Counted from the first letter of the stretch, positions 14,074 to 26,164 are shown. The stretch: 64,000 bases of DNA from Acanthopleura granulata (GCA_016165875.1 JABBOT010000080.1:19726141-19790140), one strand, 5' to 3'. The notes: generated from the sequence alone by a model not told the origin. Numbers and translations: made by a program.

Positions 14074-14180
14074 CACAGCATGCAAAACAAGTTCGTTACG
14101 CTCATTCGAAAACAGCCATAAAACTGACGTTGTCCCCGTAACACGAATCTTGCGTGCTTCACTTGAACAAGGGCAGGTGA
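14074..14180 (-). other. candidate non-coding first exon/promoter side of SDR39U1
   Basis: A consensus donor (GTG followed by GTAAGT, minus strand, donor at 14073-14072) lies about 590 bases upstream of the SDR39U1 ATG. An acceptor is available just before that ATG (AGACAG or CTGCAG, about 13500-13515). The segment has no ATG joining in frame, so it would be 5'UTR. The upstream limit is arbitrary. This is inference from splice signals only. Confidence 0.35.
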
Positions 14181-14441
14181 CTCTGCATCATGACTAAATT
14201 ATTCCCCTTGACCCTGCCTAGAGCGAGCGTATCAGACGCTTGTATACTTATCAATAATCTCAAGATGAAATATTCCTTCAGATTTGTAATCCATTATATC
14301 TATCATTCTGAACAGAGTAAAATAAAGAAATACTAAGTCCACCCCCTCCTTTAAACCTGTTTGGAAAGTGAAATAACAAGTCCTCACAGATCTGTAGGCA
14401 GGCTACATTTATTGTACTTCAGTTGGTTTATCGCCATACTC

Positions 14442-14625
14442 AATTTATTTATTTATTAATTTGAACAGTTTTACGCCGTACTCAAGAATGGTTTACTTCT
14501 AAGACGGTGCCCAACATATTACGGTGGGAAAAACCTGGGGAAACCCACGACCATCCACTGGTTGCTGGCAGACTTTTCCACGTACAGTCGGAGATGAAGC
14601 CAGAATGAGCTGGACTTGCGCCACA
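14442..14625 (-). repeat. truncated SINE copy
   Basis: Tail (ATTTATTT), core (TTTTACGCCGTACTCAAGAA) and the CCCACGACCATCC and GATGAAGCCAGAATGAGC blocks of the main SINE are present on the reverse strand. The tRNA-like head is lost after the TGGACTTG segment. Confidence 0.75.
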
Positions 14626-14842
14626 CTCAAAAATTGTTTAATCATACCATGGAGTAGCAGGAGTTGGGGGGGGGGGGTAGTTTTATGGGTAAAGGAAACC
14701 GCTGTGCTGGGGCATATAGGTATATAGGTAGCTATATTTTAACCACATGATATTCATAAATACTCCTATGGTACACATGTATGAAACTTCTTGCCAGGAA
14801 CCGAATCAATTGGTACCAAACCAGGCTTTTCTGGATACACGT

Positions 14843-14920
14843 TAGTCCGACACGATCTGCGTCTGTATGCGTATTTAATATACTGACAGGTATTGCATAG
14901 ACGCAGATCGTGTCGGACTA
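14843..14920. mobile_element. 78-bp MITE with perfect 22-bp TIRs and 9-bp TSD
   Basis: The left arm 14843-14864 (beginning TAGTCCGACA) and right arm 14899-14920 (ending TGTCGGACTA) are perfect reverse complements over 22 bases, with weaker pairing continuing inward. The element is flanked by the perfect direct repeat GATACACGT at 14834-14842 and 14921-14929. A 9-bp duplication with long inverted repeats fits a Mutator-like (MULE) derived miniature element, though the superfamily is inferred only from TSD length. It has no coding capacity. Confidence 0.85.
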
Positions 14921-17154
14921 GATACACGTACGTATACAGAGAAAGCGGCGAATTTCACCACTGCGTTAAAATTTTATATTTGGAGAACAAATGGTCCAGT
15001 AGGCCTATCCAGCAGCTTGAAGAATGGTGTATCCTCACGAGACACGCATTACCCTAGAAAATTTCACAGTAGGCTAACAAGTACATAAGGAATAATCCGG
15101 CCCTATACCCCGTATACTGGTTTGTTCCAAACTGCGGTATCATGAAGGATCGGCCGACATTAATATAGCTTATGATAACTCATGGTAAATTGAAAACAAA
15201 GAACAACTACATGTTTCTCCAACGTAACAGCCAAAGCTTCTGTGACATTCTTTTTGCTGGTTTTCGAAAACGAGGGTCCTCCTTGAATTAGCTACAAGCT
15301 AAATCATTTTTAAAAAAAAATGCTTCACACATAGAGACTGTAAGCCTAAATGTAAACGGATTTTTCTCAGTAATTATGTCTTAATAAGTCGGCCAATCAT
15401 ATTGCCACGATTTTCCGGGTGTTACCTCTAGTCAGCCGTTTCCGGTCTTAAGCATGTGGAACCCAACACATTTGATTTAACTGGGACATTAAAGGGTAAT
15501 TTCAGCCCATTGTTCATAATCGCTGCTCCCATATATCCCCTTTTCAAGAATTTGTTCGCTCTTTGTCATTACAAAATTGATGTCCTCATGTGTGATTCTT
15601 CGAAAAATTAGTATTACAGGATTTGTTTGTTTCATGGAGGCTTAACGTCTCTTTCAATAGTATTTCGGTTATATCATCACTGTATCTTTGTTGAAGATCG
15701 GACGCGATGTGGACATATTCATAATGCTGTCTTGTATATTGAAGAAAGCAGACACGACAGCTCACATCGGAGTGACCAGTTCAGCTATCTCCTTCACCTT
15801 CTCAGTGGCACTGGCTTCCCTCCTTTCGCTGCAGTGGGACCCTTGACTGCAATGAATACTGCCAGTGGTTCAACACACTTTGGCCTGGTGAAGTCTTATC
15901 TAGATTATCCGATGAAATCTCTCGGCAAATACATCTTCACTTACATCTTATTCCTTAAAATTCATGTTATGTAATCATATTGCCTCAGTAAGATTATTAT
16001 CAGTCACAACAATATTTCATTCAAATCCTTGCAGCAGACCAGCCCCAATGCCAACAGGCTTACTAGTGCCGCGTCACTGGAACGCCATACCGAAAACATC
16101 AAACACGACGCCCCACCAACATTACAATCACATGGGCATGAACAGAAAGCCTACTTGTCCTGTTCCTCTTTTGCTGAGCGCCAAACAAGGTAATGCTAAG
16201 ATTAATGATGTTAAAGTTTTAGGTGTTACTCAATTCTGGACTGAACTCCGTGTTAATAGTTAATGAATAATTTTATTCCATCCACGAAAGGCAAAAAAAC
16301 CTCCATGTCGTTTTTTACATTGTACCCATTAATTCAGACGAAATCATTCGCCAAACTAATGTCTAGAGTTGAAGGTTGAAGCCTTGTTTAGGTAAGTTCA
16401 CTAAAAGGATCGGACAAGATGAACATTATATTCATCTTATGTGCGAATTAAAGGAATACTTATTTGTGAATTTTCCGAAAAAAATCTGATTCGTGTACAC
16501 GCGTCATTGCCCCCTTGCCGTCTTTCCTAGTACATGAACAAACAAGTCATGTGCAGATGTGTCGACAAAGCAGACGGCAAGCACAAGTCACGTGCCTATT
16601 TTGGTATCGTCAAAAGACGAGTTGGTTGACCTACGTGGAGACGAATCTCAACAATTCCAACATATTTCAGGTAAAGTGTAACTAATTCTGTTCACCAGTT
16701 TCTTTTAACGGTAACAAAACTGAGAGACAATATGACAGTATGTGATGACTTTACTTCGGAATAACATTCTATCGTTTGAGAACAAAGTTGAATTTAATGT
16801 GACATTCGAGTACATGCACTTGTGTTGTCTATATCAGATAGCACTCAACGCACCAATGATGGGCTGATGAGAGGTCTACTTTTGGGAAAATTTAACAAAA
16901 CAATCACACCGTCTGAGTTGTTTTTACTTGTAGTTGTACTAGAGTCCGGTGTTCTTTAGTTTGAAAAAATCAACACATTTGCAAACGTGACATCAAGGAA
17001 GAGCAGGATTGAAAAGAGTCGCTTTCGGAATGTTTGAAACATTTCCTGACACAGGATTGTGTCGGAAATGGTTGTTTAAAGGAAATGAAAACTAATGGTG
17101 ACAGTAGTAATGCAAGAGTTCAGGCGGAATATGTCAAATGACTCAAAATAGACA

Positions 17155-19151
17155 TCAGTCTATTTTAGCGAAGTAGGCTGAATACCGAGCATGTTTCTCT
17201 TCAGTTGGAATCCTAACGATAATTTGGGGGGTAAACCCTTTAGTGGTTAAATCCAGCACTTTTTTGTGGAGATGTCGTTCTGACAAATCGGCGTGGAACA
17301 CCCACATTATTATGGCCGGAGAATGTCTGAAAACTGCCGAGAAGCTAGGCTTATCGTGGTGGGTAGTGGCATCCAAATAAACCAGCCCTCTGCTCGACTG
17401 CGAGTTTGTTTTCACCAACTCTTCCAACTCAGACAGTTTAACACCGATGTAGCTCTTAAAGTTCTTTTCCGTTTTCTTTTCAAAAATGTAATTCACGTGG
17501 TATCCTTGATAAAACGTAACACTCTGAACTTTCGGCATGAATCCGGTGTGGATCAACCTCTCGTAAACTTTCTGATATTGTTTATGATCCACCCGAAGTC
17601 CCATCTTCAGTTCTTGTTTCCCCGGAAACGATTCGAAAATGCAGGCGTATCTTTCGTCTGAGTTGTGTGAACGACTGATATAGCTTTGCAGTTGAGTTAA
17701 CTTATACCCAAAACTTTTCAGTTTCTTTCTGTGACGATCCACCCCTTCTTTGGTTAACCCGCTTTCAAAGGCGTAGTCCAGCTCCGAATCGTTATCAACA
17801 AGTGATGTCATCACGGTAAAGTGTGTACTTCCCGGTGAAGAATAGGTGGAAATCCAAGTGATTTTCTGCTTCTGAAACTTGGCAGCGTTGACGAAGGAGT
17901 TCAGATGGTGTTCTCCCAGCTTCAGTTTAATAAGCGGGAACCTGGTGTGGGAGTCGTACCTAAAGTCAGTCAAATCACTGATAAACAGATCTTCGGTGGG
18001 CCAGGTTTGAACGGATTTGAAAAGGTTTCTTGACTCGTGGCGAAGCTCTGCGTGTCGTCTCCCCTCCAAAAGAAGTACCCACGAAACTTTGTCCCTGTGC
18101 CCCTCTCCGTTGAGTCCTGAATGATGGATTACCATGTTGTCTGCGTGGTGATCTCCATTTACCCACAATTCCCCTGTGCTCCTCACGACAAAGCCTGCAC
18201 CGTACCACGTATCACTCTGTTGAACCTGAGCAATACTCGGCATTTTGATCATCCTCTTCATACTTCTTGAAGTCAACAGTTTAAAAGTCCCCGACCCATC
18301 CAGACATCGCATGAAACGCATGATATCGAAGACATTCGAATACCACCCAAGAGCTGAATCAATGACAAACGGACCTAATGATTGGTACAATCCTGGTGTA
18401 AGAGTTGGTTTTTTGTGTAAGAGAGACGCCACGTCATTGGCTGTCAGATCTCTCCTTTCGGAAATTCTCTTCCCAAGGCGGGTGTGCCACATGCCACAGG
18501 TATTGAGAATGGCTTTTTTCACGTAGGTCTCGTAGCTACCACCTGTTACTTCCACAATGATTCTACCCAAGATACTGTAGTGGAAATTAGAATACACCGT
18601 TTTCGTCCCCGGGCTGAAGTCTAGTTTTCTCCCCAGCATGTATCTCATGATGTGATACGGTGTAGCAGCGCCAAGGTCACCCGCAATATTTGGCACATCA
18701 TTACCCTTTGAAACATAGAACTGGTTCAACAGCGGATCAAATAATGGCGCCTTCGTGGCATCCCAGCCAGACGTATGGCGCAACAAATGTTCCACGGTGA
18801 TGTCGCAGACTCGCCGGTCGGCCATGTGGGTGGTGTTCCATGGTTTCAGCTTGTGTAGGATACCCTGGGTACAGAAAACAGTCTGTTCCAAGTTAAGTTT
18901 TCCCGCCTCTACAAGACGCAAGATGGCGGCTGCAGTTAGGGTTTTAGAAAAACTTGACGCTGGAGAAACGGCCAATGGACTTCCCAATGTGGAATCTTCC
19001 TCTAGAGAGAAACCTTTCGCATGGACTAACTTCCCGCCAATCATAACGCCAATGGACCCAGCCTTGTAGTTGTACTTCTCCAAGAAAGCCAAAAAGGCAT
19101 CGTCAAAGGTTGTAATGTTCCCATCATTCTGTGCAGCGGACGTTAAGAAAC
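17155..19151 (-). CDS. Secreted serine beta-lactamase-like protein with C-terminal tandem-repeat domain, main exon
   Basis: Codes for about 664 residues to stop TAG/TAA at 17155. Using the two-exon model (24533-24605 joined here, 689 aa), the N-terminal half is a serine beta-lactamase/penicillin-binding-like fold. It has the SxxK nucleophile motif S91-F-S-K94, a Y211-S-N213 (YxN) motif and an H368-S-G370 third motif, so the catalytic set looks intact. Conserved HLLRHTSGWD and SPGTKTVYSN surround them. Residues about 410-689 form roughly five diverged 45-55-residue repeats of the type 'GLT...GY/F.P......RYA.IFE', resembling the bacterial tandem repeat domain 1 found beside beta-lactamase folds in fungal polyglycine hydrolases. 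N-glycosylation sequons (NIT, NTT) fit secretion. The open frame continues to an upstream GTG but has no ATG before a stop, so a 5' exon is needed. A polypyrimidine tract ending TTTGTAG at 19152 supplies the acceptor. The substrate is unknown; molluscan shell-matrix gigasin-6 is a possible relative (beta-lactamase-type), not tested. Confidence 0.85.
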
Positions 19152-19914
19152 CTACAAAGACAAAAAGTAGCCAAATAATCTCATTACTTAATATAAACCT
19201 GCGGATCACAATTACCGGATATGAGATAAGCGTCGTCTACTCGATTAAAGACATTTGATACTGCAAGCTTACCGATTTATACATTCAACGAGATATACAT
19301 GGTTGTGTTGTTCCAATAATTAACTTATTGTTGGCCATTTTCTTTTGGTTGTCTCCAGGAAGAATAACCGTATTGTCAAGGTCACAGTATCGTCATAGAT
19401 ATATTCACATCTGGTAAACATTGGCGATTTTAAGTCGCGTTCTCACAGAGCACCAGCTCTGTTGTGCACATTTGTAGAATTCTACAAAACCAAAACGAAT
19501 GAACGGTCATTCGCTTTTAGTGGAATGGTATAAATCTTGTCCTATATTTTCATTCGACTGGTTGCATTCAAAAAGCTGATATAAAACACATTGATGTCTA
19601 GGGCCTAAAACCAGTACCGTATAGCTTGGTAGCATACTTTTGAAGTTTTAGGGGATTGACAGATGGACATTCTATAACCCGTGACTCCATTCTCTAATTC
19701 CTCCCTCTTGCATGGATCTGTGAAAATCCACCAAGACAACACAACGTAATTAATAGATGTGGTACTCAAGAGACACAAAAAAGATTATTCTGGACAGGAA
19801 ACCCATGTGTTGCCGCTATACTGTCACCATTAATGTTTACTTATTCCCATGGGTGATATTTAACGTCGATACCATTACTGTTTCGGTTACACCAAGAAAA
19901 AACCCTTTGAAGTC

Positions 19915-20085
19915 AGCCGAACTTTTCTGTTAAATCCGTGATTTGAATGTTGAGAGATTGTATTTCCATTGATGTAACGGATTAATCCGGTCCTGATAAC
20001 GAACTAATCAGTAGGGGCCTAATCCGGGCGACGGAAAGGCAATCCGCCATACTTCAAGTAATGGACTTAACGGAAGGATTTAGGA
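19915..20085. mobile_element. palindromic (foldback) element, family A copy 1
   Basis: Inverted arms of about 65-70 bases: the left contains CTGTTAAATCCGTGATTTGA and the right contains its complement CAAGTAATGGACTTAACGGA. Both arms align with the arms of 26707-26884. Identity is moderate, so the copy is old. It lies in the proposed long intron. Confidence 0.65.
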
Positions 20086-21079
20086 GACAACGATAGACTA
20101 CTTCTGGAAGCCTTAATCACAGTAGCACTCCATTTTGAAGACACCAGACAGGACTCCACGGCCAGTTCCAGTGATACTGATACTGAACCAACAAAAGCTT
20201 GTCCTTTATCACTCTCACTTCCTGTAGTTTATATATTTAGGTTTGACCCGAGCTGGAATAGAACACTAGTTCCCTGCCATTAAAGTGGGATTTCTCAATC
20301 ATTCCATTTGGGAATTAAGTGTGGTTAAGTGTAAGGGAATGGAGAAAATGGAATGAAAGAAGACATTGTGACATCTCTCCTGCAAAGGTTTAACTACAAA
20401 ACTCTTATAGTGCGACACTGTACAGGTTAAGTTGTCGACTAAAATGTCGATATTTTTATCGTAGAAATATTTCTCTCTCTCTTTTTTCTTTTTTTTCGTA
20501 GCTCTAAAATGTGCATCGCTTAATTACTCCTCACGTTTTTAAAACGCACAACATTAGGGAAGCCTCATCGGGGTGTGTGTGTGTTTTGTTTTGTTTTTTA
20601 ACGAAATGTAGCAAGATGGGTTACAATTACGTCGTGATATTCCAACGGCAAATAGTGGCAAGTGTCATCTACCTCAGGCCAGAGGGTATTGACATTTAGT
20701 CTATAGTGGTAGAAGCTTGGAGCCGCAACCTGGAAGTCGCTGAGACAAATGCCCAGTTGGTATAAACCCAGTCACACCAGAGATGTTGTTTAATCACATT
20801 TACTATCGATCACGCTTGTTGGCCAAACGTGGGCTGCATGGTTGTTGACAACAATAGATATAAACAGCCCTACCAAAGTAACACTAAACGCAACGGTATC
20901 AACAGTGTGTGTCGACAGAATGACGAAAGAAATTGCAGTTTGCCATAACCTGCATAACTTCAAAACCATCCAGAATCAGGACACGATGGAGACTGCAAAT
21001 CGATATGACGACGACTGTGCATGGAGGGCTACAAGAAGCGGGAAAAGTTTCACAGAAAGTTATACCTACACGGCAGTTT

Positions 21080-21350
21080 GATTTATTTATTTACTTGATT
21101 AGTCTTTTACGCCCAACTCAAGTATATTTCACTTATACGACGACGGCAAGAATTAAGGTGGGAGGAAACCGCGTAGAGCACGGTGGAAACCCACGACCAT
21201 CCGCAGGTTGCTGGTAGACCTTCCCACGCACGGCCGAGGGGAAGTCACCATGAGCTGAACTTGAACTTACAACGACTGCATTGGTGGAAGGGTTTTGGGT
21301 CATTATGCTGCTCTAGCCAGATTATCATCTGAGCCACGCCCCCCCCCCCC
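21080..21350 (-). repeat. SINE copy, full length, reverse strand
   Basis: Complete order of tail complement, core (CAAGTATATTTCACTTATAC), ACCCACGACCATCCGCAGG, GAGCTGAACTTGAAC and head complement (CTGAGCCACGCC), the last merging into a poly-C run at 21339-21350. It lies inside the proposed 5.4-kb intron. Confidence 0.85.
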
Positions 21351-23230
21351 GACCGTTTGAAGCAAGATGAATATAGCACTTGTATTTCTCAGAAATCCTC
21401 TTTTTTTATCATAGCCTCAATGCCAACAGAGAGAGGTTGCTTTATAACATGTAAGGTTGCAAGTTTGAGGTAATAAGTTTATAAGGTTATAATGGAACAG
21501 GCCCGGAGGTTTACATATGCATGGGCCCCTATAACAAACCCAGTAGTGTTATGCCAGCCGTGTTTAAGGATAGCGTTTGCGGTAGTTCCGAGTGCAGTGC
21601 TGTTTCAAGGTTCAAACCAAGCCTGTTTAACCAAAGGGTCATACATTTCCTGGACTTTTGTTTACAAAGTAAATATCAAGAGAAGTGTGAAGTCACGGAT
21701 GTTAAAGTTACAGACCGCTGCCTGCATGGCTGTGGCATATGGCTATAGCCCTGAATATACAAGATGCTCCTCATTCTTGGAATTGTGGACACAGAGAAAT
21801 GTTACAAAGACATTATCTGGTCCAACGGACTGAAGAGTTTACCACATCAAGGGTGGTATATGTTGTAAATATAAAGGATATCGGGTTATGTACACTTGTG
21901 CAATTCCCGTATACGCAACGTTCTCATTGTCTAATTTGCACGCCTATTTTTGTTCTGTTGCTCAGTGCACTTTCTCGGGTCGTTAGTTATACACCTGACA
22001 AATGTGAGGTGGATCGGATGAATCGTTGTTGACAAACTCTGAGGACAGATACATACACGCATATATGTGTGTATACACAAAGGTTCTTTCCTTTGTAGAT
22101 TAGATGTACGGCCCCTTTCACGGAGTGATAACCCACACTCATGTAAATAGTTATAAATAATTCTGCTTAATTTCCTGCTTAGGGAGATCAAACACGAATA
22201 ACTGATTCAAGAATGTTACCCTTAAACTACTGACGCCCCAAAGCTGGGTTCTCTTAACGATATGGGTACAGCCTTTTTCACACTTTCTAGCTTTGGCGGG
22301 ACACGTCTAAAATATAAGCTACACTCTTTTTAACCGCGGTAATAACGTATACTGTATATATAGCTGTGCAGGAAGGCGTTCAACAAATACACACATTTCA
22401 TCAGGTGATACTGAGTCTTGCATTTTTCAGTCCTTCGGCGGATTGTTTGGGTCACATGTATACTGAATATGTGGGCGGCGAAACTTCAATTTTTCTTTGA
22501 TTAACTGGATCTCGCTTCGATCCACATGCGGTGCATGTGTATTTAGAGACTCAGAATGATTTTAATATACATATTCTGTAAAGGATCTGTAATATAGAAA
22601 GTATTATGCATATATTGCTCATTTGATGTACTCCATTAATAAGGTGGAAGTATAAATGCCATGCAGCATTCTCCTCGACTAATTACCACGAAGAATGTTC
22701 GCAGAGTACAGGATATGCGGCAGAATAATTGTCACTCGGAAAGTAAACGGCCCCTGGGAGATATAAGTAATAGTGGCTTGTCCCGGTTGGCAAACTTTGC
22801 GTGGTATACTCCATGGATTCGGAGAGGAGCGGTGTTGGCCTACACACGAGTTAGTCCCGCTTAGCCTGCATTCATTTCCCTCCAACAATACTGCTTAGTT
22901 GCTCAGTGCGTGGTCTATCCAATAGTTTCTGTGTAGCCTATATATATGAGTGTATCAGCTGGGATTTTAGGGGGTGGTTGTACTGTTTTGTAGGCCAAAT
23001 AAACCCCTCATTCGTCGAATGTGTTCACAGCTCGACCAATATGCATGTGTATTTTAAATGCAGAAATGTAGTACTTTGAGTCCGTTAAAAATATTGACAA
23101 AACTTAAAGTGAAGTCACTGGTCACCCTTTGGTCACAGAGCTAACATAAAATCCGGCTATTTTTAAAATGCGTTTTGTGGAGTTGAAAAAAAATTGAAAT
23201 AAATAAATTAATAAATAAATATATCTTTTT

Positions 23231-23357
23231 TTCCCACGTACGGCCGGAGAGGAAGCCAGCATGAGCTGGACTTGAACTCACAGCGACCGAATTGATGGGA
23301 GGCTTGTGGCCAATACGCTGCGCTAACGCGCTAACCGGCTGAGCGACGGAAGCCCCG
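23231..23357 (-). repeat. SINE head fragment
   Basis: The tRNA-like half only: CCACGTACGGCCGGAGAGGA, GAGCTGGACTTGAACTCA, GCGCTAACGCGCTAACC and CTGAGCGACGGAAGCC. It is preceded by an AAAT-rich run (23196-23225) that is in the wrong orientation to be its own tail, suggesting an internal deletion or rearrangement. Confidence 0.75.
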
Positions 23358-23612
23358 TCTTAATGTTTGTGTAAAAAAAAGATTTTTACATGCGTAAAAT
23401 CGGAGCAAAAGAGGTGAGAGTGTATACAAAGTTAAAGTGCCACTCTGGTCAGAATACAAATTGTGCAGAAATATTACAATGATATGAAAGAAATGCTAAG
23501 GAGTAAGCCTAACTCCAGGTTTCAAAGGGATTTGAAGAATATAACTATTTAACCCATATAACTGAAGATTCCTTGAAAAACAAAATCTTCGGCTGTGTCC
23601 GTAAAATTTTCC

Positions 23613-23736
23613 TCATGTGACGTGATAATGTTCCTTGTATGACGTCGAATCAGACGGGTGTGACGTTGAGTAAGGCATTTACTGTGAAAGGGCGATTGAT
23701 GACGTCATGTGTTCATGGGTGACGTCACACCAGGCA
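23613..23736. promoter_or_regulatory. cluster of TGACGT (CRE-like) motifs
   Basis: Five or more TGACGT cores occur in about 125 bases, including ATGACGTCAT and GTGACGTCAC full sites and half sites in GTGACGTGA, ATGACGTCG and GTGACGTT. The cluster is in the proposed intron, about 0.9 kb downstream of the signal-peptide exon. It may instead be part of a dispersed repeat. Confidence 0.35.
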
Positions 23737-24129
23737 AAGTGGACGGGACAGAAATATTTTGTTTCCGTATACTCTGACGAAACATACAATACCGGTTTTA
23801 ATACGCTGCAATTTAGGACAGCAATTCAGATTATCCCAGTCTTTATCAATTCGCCTTGCTTTTAAGACACAGATGTTTAGACACCAATGCAGCTCTTTAA
23901 TGAAAACCCTGTAGGTCTACATGTACGTGGGATATATTACACACACCACACATATCAGGGTAGGTGTATAATGGTGAAAACCTACATAGTTTACAAACGT
24001 ACAAACATGCACAGATATATACCCCTTATCCGTATTAACGTATAATTGTTAATAAAAGCTCTACTCTTGCATGTACTTATGCAAATATTTCATTTCTATA
24101 TAATAATTTTTCAGGTTTGGGAGGCAAAG

Positions 24130-24310
24130 ACAACACAGCATATATATCCCCAGGATCACGCTATGCACCTCACCTCGCCAAGTAGAAGCCCGTAGGCTGG
24201 ACAAAACGCCTGTACTGAAAGCCACAGTCAACCCAGAAAACTTTGGATTTGAACCCCCAACCTCATCATCGATGACGTCTTTGTCATACCACGAACAGGC
24301 ATATTTTGGA
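24130..24310 (-). repeat. candidate tRNA-derived SINE relic, second family
   Basis: The reverse strand has GTTGGGGGTTCAAATCCAAA, a good pol III box B in a T-arm-like context, preceded by a weak box-A-like TGGTATGAC block and followed by non-tRNA sequence. The same region is open as an ORF ending at a GTGAGG donor-like site, so an exon is the alternative reading. Confidence 0.35.
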
Positions 24311-24532
24311 TCAATTTAGTATTATTTATACAACTATATAAAACTGGTCAAAACAACTATACAGATACAACATACAGTGATATCTACAGTAAAATTGCAC
24401 CACACACTCACGAGTAAGGCTACATGGGTATAATAACATACAAATTATACAAAATATACGAATATTCTTTCAATTTACGAAACCATGCTGTGTATTCTCG
24501 CCAAGACGGCATCAGCGGAATAATGGACGTAC

Positions 24533-24605
24533 CTTGAACAAAGAATGTCCAGACAAGCAGACCAATGAGTGTCCAGCGAAGTGCTAGTTGACACCTAACC
24601 TCCAT
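24533..24605 (-). CDS. signal-peptide first exon, probably of the beta-lactamase-like gene
   Basis: The minus-strand ATG at 24605 (or 24617) opens 24 codons. They begin MEVRCQLALR and continue into a hydrophobic stretch (LIGLLVWTFFVQ), then end one base into a glycine codon at a consensus GTACGT donor (24532). The large exon starting at 19151 needs exactly one preceding base. Joining gives GGT (Gly) and the continuous sequence VQGFLTSAAQNDG, a convincing signal peptide with cleavage near SA-AQ. This would make a 5.4-kb intron (19152-24532). No other downstream acceptor exon was found, but the join is inferred and could belong to a different gene. Confidence 0.55.
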
Positions 24606-25352
24606 ATTGTGGTTCACCTTATCAGGTTGATTATAGGCTAGCCGATAAGCACAACTTCTCGCTAGGCATATACCGGTAACATAACTTTGTTAAGAGTTGA
24701 TAAACTACATGTCCTCTGACTGAAAATGCCGTGTGTCGTTCCCAGACACCTGCAAGTACTTCCGTGTGTGAGTTTGCGTGCTAACCTCGGTCATCAAAAC
24801 AACCCTCACTCGTTATACCCTAACCCCCCTCTCTGACAATGACGCTGCCTGGAATTTAGGGGGTGCGCGATGAATAAAGAAAGCCGCCAACCTCCGCACA
24901 AGGACACACACAACTCACCCAGCGTAAACCCTGCCGTCGTCGTCAGCCTGTTCAGCATATAATAAAGAAGCCACTGTTACAAAGCTCTGATCGCCTTGAA
25001 CACTGGGTTTATTCTCCGCTAAAAAGTGCTAAGCAAGTTGTTTAAAGTCCCGTTATTTTAATCTCTAACAAAAATAAGCGTGACGTTTAATTATGAAACG
25101 AAACTTGAAAAAAAATATGGCTGTTTGTGCATATTGTGAATATTCGCTGTTGACATATTCAGTGCACTTTGTGATAATGTTAAGGTCTACTGACTATCAC
25201 CCCAAAAAATATATAAGCTTTTACGTGTATATGTATAGACAGGCTGCGTCATGCCTTGCTTGCAAAGTGGGTTTGAATATAGGCATATCGTCGATCAGTA
25301 CACTAAAATGAAATAACTTCTCATCAGTACATGTTAAAATGTCTTTCCCGCA

Positions 25353-25525
25353 TCTCCAGCTCATGCTGGCCTATCCCGCCGTTTACGTGAGAAGGTCCGC
25401 CAGGAACTTGCGGATAGCCGTGGGTTTCCCACGGGTTCTGAACGGTTTCCTCCCACCACGAGGTTGATCGCCATGGTGTAAACGAAATATTCGGCGTAAA
25501 ATACAAATCAAATACCTAAACAAAT
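25353..25525 (+). repeat. 5'-truncated SINE copy
   Basis: It begins at CTCCAGCTCATGCTGGCC, just past the tRNA-like head, and continues through GTGGGTTTCCCACGGG, CGGTTTCCTCCCACC and a diverged core to an A-rich tail. The missing head fits 5' truncation during retrotransposition. Confidence 0.7.
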
Positions 25526-26164
25526 TTATTTCCCCGTCAAATATTTCAGAAAAGTCTACAAAAAATCATTTGGTTAACCCCTGTATGAAACTATATAACT
25601 TAAGGCCATATTGCCCATTGTCAGTACAGTTTTACCTAAATATCACATACAGAAAAAAATATAAAAATCGATGTATGCCATTCATAAGTGTTGTTTGCAT
25701 GATCAGTTATATGTGTATCTGCACTATTATGGGTGGACATATAAAACGCCGTCTGTTTGTGTCCATATCAGTTAATTCATGCAAAGTATATTATTCTTCA
25801 TGAATTCAGATCTTTATGGAGAATAATTTTTTTTCTTCGCATATCACATCTGTCTTTCCTAAGAAAAGTGTCGCCTCGACAACGTACAGAATATCTATTG
25901 CCATTATTTTGGTTATATCTTCACAGTGTATGTCAACATGGCCAACCCTAATAAGGGTATGTTTAATAGTGCTGCCTCACTGAAAAGCAATGCGGCAGGT
26001 GACACCTGACCGGAATCCCCATCCACACACATGTTCGTATGGAAAGTATATGAAAACGCGATATGATCTGTTCGTGGTATTATCAATTACTGTTTTACCG
26101 ACAAGGAAACAATAGCTGATTGAACGGAATTTTTTTTGGGGGGGGGAGGGGGGTCTCAACGTGG

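Larger units (their letters stand above)
14200..17154. other. intergenic between SDR39U1 and the beta-lactamase-like gene
   Basis: About 3 kb between two minus-strand genes. It contains a truncated SINE (14442-14625), a poly-G run near 14667-14677, the 78-bp inverted-repeat element (14843-14920) and a degraded repeat near 15627-15710. The plus-strand ORFs at 15627-15974 and 15964-16263 have no recognisable domains. A minus-strand ATTAAA at 16793-16798 is a weak polyadenylation candidate for the gene that ends at 17155. Confidence 0.4.

Noticed and set aside
17293..17661. 122-residue plus-strand ORF, and others at 18245-18526 and 18755-19069
   Set aside because: Antisense shadows of the beta-lactamase-like exon.
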